From: Actinacidiphila epipremni
GTDB lineage: Bacteria > Actinomycetota > Actinomycetes > Streptomycetales > Streptomycetaceae
Direction: 5' to 3'
Length of the DNA: 64,000 nucleotides
Assembly: GCF_012034175.1 (NCBI RefSeq)
Contig: NZ_JAATEJ010000015.1
Span: 1-64,000, forward strand
Under the pieces are notes generated by a model. The model did no database searches, had not been told where the DNA came from, and saw nothing but the letters and a program-made list of their open reading frames with translations. A program made the translations under genes and the position numbers. Positions 50,271 to 58,751 of this stretch are shown one piece after another (positions within the stretch are counted from its first letter, which is position 1; each line of letters starts with the position of its first letter).

Positions 50271-50976
50271 GCTCCTCGGCGGCCGGGTTCACCGGCTGCG
50301 GGGTTCCCGTGAGGTCCATCACGAACAGCGGCACGCCCAACCGGTCGGCCCGCAGCCGCGCTTCGTGCCCGTAGCCGGCCAGTGAGAAGAACGCGCCGAC
50401 CGCGTCCTCGTTCGCGCAGTTGAGCCACAGGCACTCGACCTCGCGTACGGCGGTGGGCTGCGTGCTGGGGTCGACCTGGGCGACCAGGCCGCGCCCGCGC
50501 AGGTCGATGCCGTTGGCCGTGCGGTCGCCGGCCAGCCGTACGTCGGCGAAGCCGAGCCACTTCAGATACTGCGCCGCCGCCGTCAGCGCGTCCCGCCCGG
50601 TGCGGATCGTCACCGGCCGGAAGGGCGGCCTGGCCGTGGTCGGCGGCGGCACGTCCCCGGTCGGCGCGGGCGCGGCGCCGCCCGGATACGGCAGCGGGCC
50701 GGGGATGCCGGCGGCCTCGTCGTCCACCGGCAGCCGGATCAACGCGCCGCACGGGCAGCCCAGTTCGGGCCGCGGCCACTGGTCGGTGCGCCCGCAGCCG
50801 GCGCACCGCAGCCGGACCCAGGAGTCCTCCCACGAGCGGTGCCTGACCTCCACCGGGTGCCCGCCGCGCAGCACCGGCAGGCACAACGGCGCCCCGCACG
50901 CGCACGGGTAGGTCGGCGCGGTGTACGTATGGTCACGGCGGCAGGCCGGACAGCGCACCGGCATGCTCTCAGCCAT
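50176..50976 (-). CDS. Zinc-ribbon protein with Mrr-like (PD-(D/E)xK) domain
   Basis: 266 residues. Two Cys-rich ribbons at the N-terminus (VRCPACRRDHTY/YPCACGAPLC and LRCAGCGRTD/LGCPCGALI), a Pro-rich linker, then an Mrr-like fold in DALTAAAQYLKWLGFADVRL, ANGIDLRGRGLVAQVD (Asp and Q-x-D as degenerate active-site residues). Similar small proteins occur in Streptomyces as stand-alone genes of unknown role. The catalytic residues look incomplete. Its last 95 bp overlap the ligase gene antisense, encoding Pro repeats (PPPRDPPQDPPP). Confidence 0.65.
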   Translation of the reverse strand: MAESMPVRCPACRRDHTYTAPTYPCACGAPLCLPVLRGGHPVEVRHRSWEDSWVRLRCAGCGRTDQWPRPELGCPCGALIRLPVDDEAAGIPGPLPYPGGAAPAPTGDVPPPTTARPPFRPVTIRTGRDALTAAAQYLKWLGFADVRLAGDRTANGIDLRGRGLVAQVDPSTQPTAVREVECLWLNCANEDAVGAFFSLAGYGHEARLRADRLGVPLFVMDLTGTPQPVNPAAEELIASGPPPTPPQARPQDPPPRDPPQDPPPAG

Positions 50977-51495
50977 GGTCACCACTCCCGGTCGGTGTCG
51001 TGACCCCATAGTGCAGGACGGCCCCGCCCGCGGTCACCGCCGGCGGACGGTCCGTGACCGGGACGACCGGAATCCGCAGGTCCGCCGGTGCCCGCACACA
51101 GGTGCTAGCAAACGACCGCGAACGGTACTTCTCCTGAATTGCTGCCGACCCGCGGATGTCGAAGGTAAAGCCCGGGCATGAAGGATCCTAGTTCACCTCC
51201 GAATTACATTGCCGTAATTTCCGCAGGATATGTCCGATTGCTCGCTTCCGTACCGGACCGAAGCAGTCCGGTGTGTCCCGGTTGTGCGCCCCGATTCGGC
51301 TTTGCGGTCGGCTGTACGGGGTGCCGCAGATTCGTGGCAGCGCATTGGCCGGAATTACTGGACAAGGTAAAGAACTCTGCCGTACTGTCCTCGTTGACCG
51401 CGATCCGGTCTGATCGGCCGGGTCGTTCCGCCCCGCTTCCGGGTACACCGACGGAGGCGGCGGCCGTGGTCGCACGGGGCTACGGGGATGGTGGT
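50977..51495. other. 520-bp upstream region of the RiPP cluster, locally AT-rich
   Basis: No convincing gene. About 51110-51380 has clearly lower GC than the rest of the window and contains AATTAC-N6-GTAATT. Two open frames cross it (see rejected items). It probably carries the promoter and leader of the SARP gene. Confidence 0.55.
51202..51219. promoter_or_regulatory. AT-rich inverted repeat AATTAC-N6-GTAATT before the SARP gene
   Basis: Perfect 6-bp inverted repeat with a 6-nt spacer (51202-51207, 51214-51219) in the AT-rich part of the upstream region. It could be a binding site for a cluster regulator. Confidence 0.4.
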
Positions 51496-52716
51496 GTGGT
51501 GGTCTGGTCCAACGCTCTGGAAAACAGTGCAGAAATACCACCGGGAAATGCGGGAGAGCCGCAGCGGGCGGCTGACCACACGCGTTTCACGGTTCTCGGA
51601 ATGCTGGCGGTCACCGACGGCAGTGAATCCGTGGTGCTTCAGCCGTCCCGGCCTGCGGCACTCCTCGCGGCATTGCTGCTGAATGCGAATTCAGTGGTCT
51701 CCGTGGAATTCCTGCAACGCGTCATCTGGGGCGGGGAAACCCCCGCCCAGGGCAAGTCGGCACTGCACTCCTGCGTTCTGCGGCTGCGCCGGCTGTTCGC
51801 CAAATACGGCATCGCGGCGACGATGATCGAGGCCGTCCCCGGCGGTTACCGGCTCACCGCGGACGCCGAGACGCTCGACCTCGTGCGCTTCCGCGAACTG
51901 CTCGGCGCCGCCTACCACGCCGCCGGGCCCGAGGATGAACTGCGGCTGCTGCGGGCCGCGGTGGCGCTGTGGCAGCAGCCGCTGCTCGGCAACGTCCCGT
52001 CCGACCTGCTGCACCGCGACGAGCTGCCGCGGCTCCAAGAGGAATGGCTGCGGGCCATCGAGCGGGTCTTCGACCTCGAACTGGAGTGCGGCAGGCACCG
52101 GGAGGCCCTTGCGGAGATCCGCAGCGCCGCCCGGGCGCATCCGCTGCACGAGCGCTTCACCGAGCAGTTGATGGTCGCACTGGACCGGGCGGGCCGCCGG
52201 GCGGAGGCACTTGCCGAATACCGGCGGCTCAAGTCGCATCTCGCGCATGCGCTCGGCGTCGATCCCGGGGCGGGCCTGCAACGGCGCGAACTGGCCATTC
52301 TACGCGGGGAGAGTGCCGAGGACGCCGGCCCCGCCCGCCGTCCGGCGCTCCCGCCGGCGCATTCGGCCGGCACGCCAGGACCGGGACTCGCCGGACCGGC
52401 ACTCACCGGACCGGCGCCGGCCGGCGAACCCGTCGACGGCGAAAGGGTGCTGGAGGGACTGGTCGGCGCGGGCCTGCTCGAAGAAGGCCCGCGCGGGCAG
52501 TACCGCGTCCACGAACTGCTGCGGGTCTTCGCCCGCGCCGCCGCCGGCACCGCCCACGCCCCCGGCCCCGAACCGCCCGCCCCCGCGCCCGGCTCCGCCG
52601 AGGGCGCGGCACCCGCGCCGCCCGGCCCGCCGGCCGTCCGCAACGGACACCCCACCCCACCCCACAACCGCAGCGGCCGGACGCCGCAGGACTGCACCCC
52701 ACGGAGGCGTGACTGA
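51496..52716 (+). CDS. SARP-family activator of the RiPP cluster
   Basis: 406 residues from the GTG at 51496. Conserved part: an OmpR-like DNA-binding domain (TRFTVLGMLAVTDGSESVVL ... FLQRVIWGGETP ... LRRLFAKYG) then a BTAD domain (FRELLGAAYHAAGPEDELRL ... LECGRHREALAEIRSAARAH). After a Pro-rich gap, LVGAGLLEEGPRGQYRVHEL LRVFARA looks like the winged helix found after NB-ARC in AfsR-type SARPs, but no NB-ARC is present. An ATG at 51178 would add 106 residues including a TTA codon (51355); I judge it unlikely because that DNA is AT-rich and carries an inverted repeat. Stop at 52716, 1 nt before the next ATG, implies coupling to the biosynthetic genes. Confidence 0.8.
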   Translation: MVVWSNALENSAEIPPGNAGEPQRAADHTRFTVLGMLAVTDGSESVVLQPSRPAALLAALLLNANSVVSVEFLQRVIWGGETPAQGKSALHSCVLRLRRLFAKYGIAATMIEAVPGGYRLTADAETLDLVRFRELLGAAYHAAGPEDELRLLRAAVALWQQPLLGNVPSDLLHRDELPRLQEEWLRAIERVFDLELECGRHREALAEIRSAARAHPLHERFTEQLMVALDRAGRRAEALAEYRRLKSHLAHALGVDPGAGLQRRELAILRGESAEDAGPARRPALPPAHSAGTPGPGLAGPALTGPAPAGEPVDGERVLEGLVGAGLLEEGPRGQYRVHELLRVFARAAAGTAHAPGPEPPAPAPGSAEGAAPAPPGPPAVRNGHPTPPHNRSGRTPQDCTPRRRD

Positions 52717-52717
52717 C

Positions 52718-54976
52718 ATGGTGTCCACCTACGACGAGCTCGCCGGCACCCGGCCGCGCATCCGCCGGGACGTCCTCTACACGCAGACGCCGACCGGCGT
52801 GCACTTCCACAACGCCCGCGGCGGATTCAGCGTCGTCATGCCCTCCGCCTACCGCTTCGCCGGCGTCATGGTCCCGCACCTGACCGGCGACCACACCGTG
52901 GCCGCGCTGTGCAACGGCCTCGGCGACAAGCAGCGCGACATGGTGGTCCAGCTCGTCGGCACGCTCTACGCGCGTGGCTTCGCCCGGGACGCCGCGCCCG
53001 CCGAGGACGCCGCCGACACCCTCGGGCCCGCCGTCGCCGAGCGGTTCGCCGCCCAGGTCGACTACGTCGACCACTACGTGGACGGCGCCGCCGAGCGCTT
53101 CGCGCGCTTCCGCGGGACACGGGTCGCCGTCCTCGGCGACGACCAGGTCGCCCGCTGGGCCGCACTCGGCCTCGTCCGCAACGGCTGCGCCGCCCTCGCC
53201 GTCCCCGCCGGGCTCGACCGCCCCGGCAGCGGCCTCGCCGAGGTCCTGGCCGAAGCCGCCGCCCTGCGCGAGGAGGGCTGCGCCGCGCAGGTCGCGCTGC
53301 TGGAACCGGCGCCGGGCCCGGACCCGGCCGGATACGGCTGGGACGACCTCGACGGCTACGACACCGTCCTGGTCACCGGACCGCACGGCCCCCGCCGGCT
53401 CTCCGCCCTCCTCGACGCGGGCATCCCCGCCGGCCGCACCCTGCTGCCCGCCTGGCCCTACGGCGACCGCGTCGTCATCGGCCCCTTCATGTCCCACGCC
53501 GGCACCGGCTGCTGGACCTGCGCGGCCCTGCGCCTGGGCGCCGGCGGCGAGCCCGGCGCCGCGGCCGACCTGTGGAGCGCGGTCGCCACCGCCGCCCCGT
53601 ACGACCCCGGGCTCACCGGACCGCTCGCGGCGATGGTCGGCAACCTGCTGGCCTACGAGGTCTTCCGCCGCACCACGGGCGTGCTGCCCGCCGAGACCGA
53701 GAACCAACTCCTCATCCAGCACACCGACTCCCTCGACACCGCCGCGGAGCCGCTGCTGCCCCATCCGGCCTGCCCGCACTGCGCGCCCCTGGCGCAGGAG
53801 CCGGCCGGGGCCCCGCTGCTGCTGGCCGAACTGCCGGACGAGCAGGGCCCTTTGCCCTCCGGGGCCGTCTCGCCGCTCGGCGGGCCGGTCGGGAGCGGCG
53901 CCGAGGAGGAGGACGCCGCGCAGGCCGCGCTCGCCGAGATCTCCGGCCGGGCCGCGCTCGTCCAGCCGCTCGCCGGCGTCTTCACCGCCTACGCCGACGA
54001 GGACCGCACGCAGACCCCGCTCAAGGTCAGCGCCGTGACGCTGGGACTCGGGCACCGCGTCCGGCGGGAGATCACCGCCTACGACGTCCACCACGTCGCC
54101 GGTGCGCGGCTGCGGGCCCTGATGCGGGCGGCGGAGGTGTACGGCGAGCATGTCGTGCCCGCACAACAGGTGCTGGCCGGCGCCGAGTTCGAGGCCGCCC
54201 GCGGCAAGTGGCGGACGGTCGCGGCCGAGCGGCTGGCCATCGCCTCCGGGCTCGGCGCGCCCGCGGAGCCGGTCGCGCGCTGGTGCCCGGTCACCTCCAT
54301 GCTCACCGGCGAGACCCTGCTCGTGCCCGCCGCCGCGCTGCGGCCCTTCGGCCCCGACAACCGGGCCCGCCTCGTCGAGCCGACCGCCGCCGGCACCGGC
54401 GCGGGCCCGACGCCCGCCGGCGCCGCGGCCCGCGCCCTGCGCACCGCCCTCGCGCACGACGCCCTGCGCCGGGCGCTGCGCGGCACCCTCGGCGCCGCCC
54501 GGATCGCGCCCGGCGGCCTCGCCGCGGACGACGCCGAGATCACCTTCCTGCTGCGCTCCGCCGCCGGCCTCGGCGTCGAGCTGGAGCTCCTCGACCTCGG
54601 CGGCGGCGACCGGCTCCTCCCGGTGGTGCTCGCCCGTACCGCCGACCCGGCAACCGGCGTGCCCCGCTGGGCCGTTGCGGCGGACCTGCGCCGCCGGGAC
54701 GCGCTGCTCGCCGCCATGGCCGACGTCCTCGGCGCCGTCCAGACCGGCGGCGCGCCCGACCTCGGCGACCCGCTGCTGGCCGACCTCGACCCCGCCGCCC
54801 TGACCGCCACCGGTACGGCAGGCCCCGACCGCGGCACCACCTGGCCCGAGGTCGCCGCCGCCCTGCGCGCGGCCGGCCGCGACGCCCTGACGACCCCCAC
54901 CGACACCCCCGACCTGGCCTCCGCCCGCATCCGCACCGCCCGCGTCCTGCTCACCACCCCCGAGCCCCGCGCATGA
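52718..54976 (+). CDS. E1-like leader-peptide-binding cyclodehydratase partner fused to degenerate YcaO-like half
   Basis: 752 residues. Residues 1-95 form a PqqD-like RiPP recognition element (RDVLYTQTPTGVHFHN ... DMVVQLVGTLYARGFARD). About 120-360 is an ocin-ThiF/E1-like domain with a zinc tetrad CWTC (265-268) and CPHC (352-355), as in TOMM cyclodehydratase partners that bind the leader and activate YcaO. From about 420 a YcaO-like pattern appears (TPLKVSAVTLG, RLRALMRAAEVYGEHVV, ARALRTALAHDALRRAL) but the ATP-binding Glu/Arg signatures are lost, so it is probably a non-catalytic scaffold. ATGA overlap with the next gene. Confidence 0.85.
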   Translation: MVSTYDELAGTRPRIRRDVLYTQTPTGVHFHNARGGFSVVMPSAYRFAGVMVPHLTGDHTVAALCNGLGDKQRDMVVQLVGTLYARGFARDAAPAEDAADTLGPAVAERFAAQVDYVDHYVDGAAERFARFRGTRVAVLGDDQVARWAALGLVRNGCAALAVPAGLDRPGSGLAEVLAEAAALREEGCAAQVALLEPAPGPDPAGYGWDDLDGYDTVLVTGPHGPRRLSALLDAGIPAGRTLLPAWPYGDRVVIGPFMSHAGTGCWTCAALRLGAGGEPGAAADLWSAVATAAPYDPGLTGPLAAMVGNLLAYEVFRRTTGVLPAETENQLLIQHTDSLDTAAEPLLPHPACPHCAPLAQEPAGAPLLLAELPDEQGPLPSGAVSPLGGPVGSGAEEEDAAQAALAEISGRAALVQPLAGVFTAYADEDRTQTPLKVSAVTLGLGHRVRREITAYDVHHVAGARLRALMRAAEVYGEHVVPAQQVLAGAEFEAARGKWRTVAAERLAIASGLGAPAEPVARWCPVTSMLTGETLLVPAAALRPFGPDNRARLVEPTAAGTGAGPTPAGAAARALRTALAHDALRRALRGTLGAARIAPGGLAADDAEITFLLRSAAGLGVELELLDLGGGDRLLPVVLARTADPATGVPRWAVAADLRRRDALLAAMADVLGAVQTGGAPDLGDPLLADLDPAALTATGTAGPDRGTTWPEVAAALRAAGRDALTTPTDTPDLASARIRTARVLLTTPEPRA

Positions 54977-57018
54977 CCCGCGCCGACTCCTGCGCCCCGC
55001 CCCTGCGGGAGCCGGAACCCGGCGTGCGCCCGGCACCCGCGGGACCCCGCGACGTGCGGGGCGGCAGTGGCACCGACCTGCCGTCCCGCACCACGACCGG
55101 CGGCCCGCTCGGCGACTTCTGCGCCGCCCTCGCCGCCCGCCTCACCGCGGGCCTGGCCGCCCTCACCGGCGGGCACGGGCCCGAGGTGGCCGTCGGGGCG
55201 CTCGGCGTGCGCGACGAGCTGGCGGCCGGCGCCGAGGACCCCGCGCCGCCCGCGGCCGTGCACGTGCTGCGCTACGGGCACCTCGCCGTCGTCGGGCCGT
55301 TCGCGCCCGGCGGGGGAGCCGGCTGCCCGCGCTGCCTGGCCCGGCGCTGGCAGGGAGTGCGGGCCCGGGCGCTGCGCGAGGCGCTGGAGACCGGGCGGGA
55401 GACCAGGGCGGCCGGCGGCGGGCCGGCCGGCACGGCCTTCGGCGTGGACACCGTCGCCGCGCTCGTCGCCGCGCACCACGAGCGGCCCGGCAGCGGCGCC
55501 GACCGGCACCCGTACGCCTTCCTCGTGGACACCGAGACGCTGCGGGTGACGCGCTTCCGCTTCGTGCCGGACGCCGAGTGCCCGCGCTGCGGGGTGCGGC
55601 CTGCCGACACCGCCGAGGGCGCCAGGATCGAGCCGGCGCCCGCGCCCAAGCCCGCGCCGGACGTCTTCCGGGCCCGCTCCGCCGACGACTACGACGTGCC
55701 GTTCACCGCGTTCGTCAACCCCGCGGCCGGCATGCTCGGCCCGTCCGTCGTGCCGGACCTGATCTCCGCCTCGACGTCCTCCACCGTCGGCTCGTTCCTG
55801 CTGCGCTCGGGCGACTACCTGCGCGAGTGCTTCTGGGGCGGCCACACCCCGTCCTACCGCTCCAGCGAACGCGTCGGCCTGCTCGAAGGGCTGGAGCGCT
55901 TCGCCGGCATGCGCCCGCGCGGCAAGCGCACCGCCGTCGTCGCCGCGTACGACGAACTCGCCGCCGACGGGGCCGTGTTGGACCCGCGCGCATGCGGCCT
56001 GTACGCGCCGGAGTTCCACGACGCCGAACCCGGCGTGCGGCCCTTCGACCCCGCCCGCCCCATCCCGTGGGTGTGGGGCTGGTCGCTGCGCGACGCGCGG
56101 CCCCTGCTCGTACCGGAGATCATCGCCTACTACCACGCGCCGGGCGGCCTGGAGCACCGCTTCGTGCAGGAGAGCTCCAACGGCTGCGCCTCCGGCGGGT
56201 CGTTGGCCGAGGCCGTCTACCACGGCCTGATGGAGGTCGTGGAGCGCGACGCGTTCCTGCTCGCCTGGTACGGCCGCGCGCCGCTGCCCGAGATCGACGC
56301 GTCCGCCTCCCGCCGCCCCGAGACCCGCGCGATGATCGACCGGCTCGCGATGTACGGCTACCGCGCGCGCTTCTTCGACACCCGCGTCACCTTCCCGATC
56401 CCCGTCGTCACCGCCGTCGCCGAACGCGTCGACGGGGGCCTGGGCCGGCTGTGCTTCGGCGCCGGCGCCGGGCTGGACCCGGAGGCGGCACTCGCCGCCG
56501 GGCTGTGCGAGATCGCCACCGACGCGGTCAACCTGCGCCGCAGGACCGCCCGCGACGAGCCCCGACTGCGGGCGCTGGCCGCCGACTTCGACCGCGTGCA
56601 GGTGCTGCACGACCACCCGCTGCTCTACGGCCTGCCCGAGATGGCCCACCACGCCGACTTCCTGCTGCGCGGCGGCGCCGGCCGGCCGCGCGTCGCCCTC
56701 GCGGACATCGCCGCCACCGGCCCCGGCGCTCTGCCGCCCGCCGAGGACCTGCGCGAGGACGTGGCGGCGTGCGTCGCGGCGGTCGCGAAGGCCGGCTTCG
56801 ACGTCATCACCGTCGACCAGACCATGCCCGAGCAGCGGCAACTCGGCTTCCACACCGCGGGCGTGATCGTGCCGGGACTGCTGCCCATCGACTTCGGCTG
56901 GCGCCGGCAGCGCGCCCGCCACCTGCCCCGCACCCGCACCGCGCTGCGCGAAGCCGGCCTGCACGAGCGGGACCTGACCGCCGCCGACCTCAACCCCGCG
57001 CCGCACCCGTTCCCTTGA
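54973..57018 (+). CDS. YcaO-domain azoline-forming cyclodehydratase
   Basis: 681 residues. Catalyses ATP-dependent cyclisation of Cys, Ser or Thr in the precursor to thiazoline/(methyl)oxazoline. An N-terminal part has zinc-type pairs CPRC (118-121) and CPRC (203-206). The YcaO domain from about 250 shows ASTSSTVGSFLLRSGDY, SSERVGLLEGLERFAGM, SSNGCASGGSLAEAVYHGLM then EVVERDAF (ATP/Mg residues), and GLCEIATDAVNLRR. It ends PAPHPFP, the Pro-rich C-terminus (PxPxP) important in azoline-forming YcaO enzymes. Start overlaps the upstream stop (ATGA). Confidence 0.9.
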   Translation: MTRADSCAPPLREPEPGVRPAPAGPRDVRGGSGTDLPSRTTTGGPLGDFCAALAARLTAGLAALTGGHGPEVAVGALGVRDELAAGAEDPAPPAAVHVLRYGHLAVVGPFAPGGGAGCPRCLARRWQGVRARALREALETGRETRAAGGGPAGTAFGVDTVAALVAAHHERPGSGADRHPYAFLVDTETLRVTRFRFVPDAECPRCGVRPADTAEGARIEPAPAPKPAPDVFRARSADDYDVPFTAFVNPAAGMLGPSVVPDLISASTSSTVGSFLLRSGDYLRECFWGGHTPSYRSSERVGLLEGLERFAGMRPRGKRTAVVAAYDELAADGAVLDPRACGLYAPEFHDAEPGVRPFDPARPIPWVWGWSLRDARPLLVPEIIAYYHAPGGLEHRFVQESSNGCASGGSLAEAVYHGLMEVVERDAFLLAWYGRAPLPEIDASASRRPETRAMIDRLAMYGYRARFFDTRVTFPIPVVTAVAERVDGGLGRLCFGAGAGLDPEAALAAGLCEIATDAVNLRRRTARDEPRLRALAADFDRVQVLHDHPLLYGLPEMAHHADFLLRGGAGRPRVALADIAATGPGALPPAEDLREDVAACVAAVAKAGFDVITVDQTMPEQRQLGFHTAGVIVPGLLPIDFGWRRQRARHLPRTRTALREAGLHERDLTAADLNPAPHPFP

Positions 57019-57120
57019 CGCACTCCGAAGCCTCGCCCGCCCGACTCCCGTACCGCCGCCCGCCGTTGACACCGGCCGCACTGCCCCGCCCCGCCCCGTA
57101 CCGCGCAGAGAGGACCCACC

Positions 57121-58704
57121 GTGGGATTCGCCCATGAGTACGCGACCGCCATCGTCCGGCGGGGCCGATACCCCATGGAGCCCGCCGACTTCGTCCCGGA
57201 CTGGGCCGACCGGCCGCGCAAGGGCAAGCACTTCCCCGGCGCCGCGGCCTTCCCGCTGCCCCCGGCCGTGCCCGCGCCCGGGGCGACCGTCCAGCGCGGC
57301 CTGTTCGGGCCCGAGCAGGCGGGCGCCTTCACGCTGCCGCTGCTCGCCGGGATGCTCCAGGAGTCCTACGGCCTGGTCGGCCGCAGGCTCGCCGTCCAGG
57401 CCAACTCCGACCTCGGCACGCTGCCGATGTACACGCAGGCCAACTGGTCGCGCGGCACGGCCTCCGGCGGCGGCCTCTACCCGGTCGGCGTGCACTGGAT
57501 CGCCGGCCCCTCCGGCCCGCTGACACCCGGCGTCTACTACTACGACACCCCGCACCACGCCCTGCGCCGCCTGCTCGCCGGCGACGCCACGCACGAGGTG
57601 CGGGCGGCCCTCGGCGCGGGGGAGTGGGGGACCTGCGACCAGTTCCTGGTCCTCGGGGTGCGCTTTTGGCAGAACGCCTTCAAGTACAACAGCTTCAGCT
57701 ACCACGTCGTCACGATGGACACCGGCGCGCTGCTCCAGACCTGGCGCATCTGGGCCCGCGCCCACGGCCTGCACATCGGCCCGGCCTTCTGGTTCGACGA
57801 GGCCCGGCTCGGCCGGCTGCTCGGCCTGGCGGAGGCCGAGGAGGGCGTTTTCGCCGTCGTCCCGCTGCGCTGGGAGGGCGCCGCGCCCGCGGCTCCCGGG
57901 CCCGGCGGGGCCGCCCCGCGCGTGCGGTACGCCGACCAGGAGCGGTCCCGCACCACCATGACCTTCGAGACCGTCCGGCGCATGCACGCCGCCACCCTGG
58001 AGCAGGCTGCGCAGCGCCCGCAGGCCGGCACCCTGGACGCCGCGCTCGCCCCACCGGTGCCCGACGGCGGCGAGCGCACCCCGCTGCCCGCGCCCCGCGC
58101 GCTGGACACCCCCGTGGGGGCGGCCCTGCGCGCCCGGCGCAGCAGCTTCGGACGCTTCCAGGCGACGCGGGCCATGCCCGCCGACGCCCTTGCCACCGTG
58201 CTCGCCGCGGTGGACGCCGCGGGCCGGCTCGGCAGCGACACCGAGACCCCGGGCGGCGGGCCGCTCAGCCGCTCGTACGTCTTCGTCAACCACGTCGCCG
58301 GCGTCGAGCCCGGCAGCTACCTGCACGACCGGCGCGACGGGTCGCTGCGGCGGATCAGCGCCGGCCCGCCCGGCGGCTTCCTGCAGAGCAACTACTTCCT
58401 GGCCAACTACAACCTGGAGCAGGCCGCCGCCGTCATCGTGCCCGCCGCCCGCACCCACGCGGTGCTGGACGCGGTGGGCGACCGCGGCTACCGCCTGGTC
58501 AACGCCGTGATCGGCGGCATCTCGCAGGCCGTCTACACCGCCTCGGCCGCCGCCGGCCTGTCCTGCGGGGTCGCGCTCGGCTTCGACGCGATCTCCTTCA
58601 CCGAGGAGCTGGCGCTCGACGAGACCGGCGAGGTGCCGCTGCTGATCATGATGATCGGCCATGAGCGGCCCCGCCCCGCCGACTTCCGCTACGAGATCGC
58701 CTGA
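57121..58704 (+). CDS. SagB-type azoline dehydrogenase (FMN)
   Basis: 527 residues with two nitroreductase-like halves, as in SagB/McbC-type enzymes that oxidise azolines to thiazoles and oxazoles. First half: ANWSRGTASGGGLYPVGVHW and FKYNSFSYHVVTMDTGALLQ (the conserved Lys-Tyr catalytic pair in McbC-type enzymes); second half: ALRARRSSFGRFQATRAMPA and ending LIMMIGHERP. GTG with GAGAGG 8 nt upstream. A gap of 102 nt after the YcaO gene contains no short peptide gene. Confidence 0.9.
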   Translation: MGFAHEYATAIVRRGRYPMEPADFVPDWADRPRKGKHFPGAAAFPLPPAVPAPGATVQRGLFGPEQAGAFTLPLLAGMLQESYGLVGRRLAVQANSDLGTLPMYTQANWSRGTASGGGLYPVGVHWIAGPSGPLTPGVYYYDTPHHALRRLLAGDATHEVRAALGAGEWGTCDQFLVLGVRFWQNAFKYNSFSYHVVTMDTGALLQTWRIWARAHGLHIGPAFWFDEARLGRLLGLAEAEEGVFAVVPLRWEGAAPAAPGPGGAAPRVRYADQERSRTTMTFETVRRMHAATLEQAAQRPQAGTLDAALAPPVPDGGERTPLPAPRALDTPVGAALRARRSSFGRFQATRAMPADALATVLAAVDAAGRLGSDTETPGGGPLSRSYVFVNHVAGVEPGSYLHDRRDGSLRRISAGPPGGFLQSNYFLANYNLEQAAAVIVPAARTHAVLDAVGDRGYRLVNAVIGGISQAVYTASAAAGLSCGVALGFDAISFTEELALDETGEVPLLIMMIGHERPRPADFRYEIA

Positions 58705-58751
58705 GGGCACCGATGCAAGGACCCACCCGCACACGAACGGAAAGGAACGGC

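Noticed and set aside
51230..51370. 46-codon plus-strand frame (MSDCSLPYRTEAVRC...) as the missing RiPP precursor
   Set aside because: No Shine-Dalgarno at usable distance, few Ser/Thr/Cys in a C-terminal core, no acidic leader, and it lies in the regulatory region before the SARP gene.
51178..51495. Upstream ATG as the SARP start, giving a Cys-x2-Cys ... Cys-x2-Cys N-terminal extension
   Set aside because: The DNA is AT-rich and contains an inverted repeat, the extension resembles no SARP N-terminus, and the conserved domain begins much later. Kept as an alternative because of the TTA codon.
57019..57120. Gap between YcaO and SagB genes as precursor location
   Set aside because: 102 nt with no start plus ribosome site and no Ser/Thr/Cys-rich short frame.
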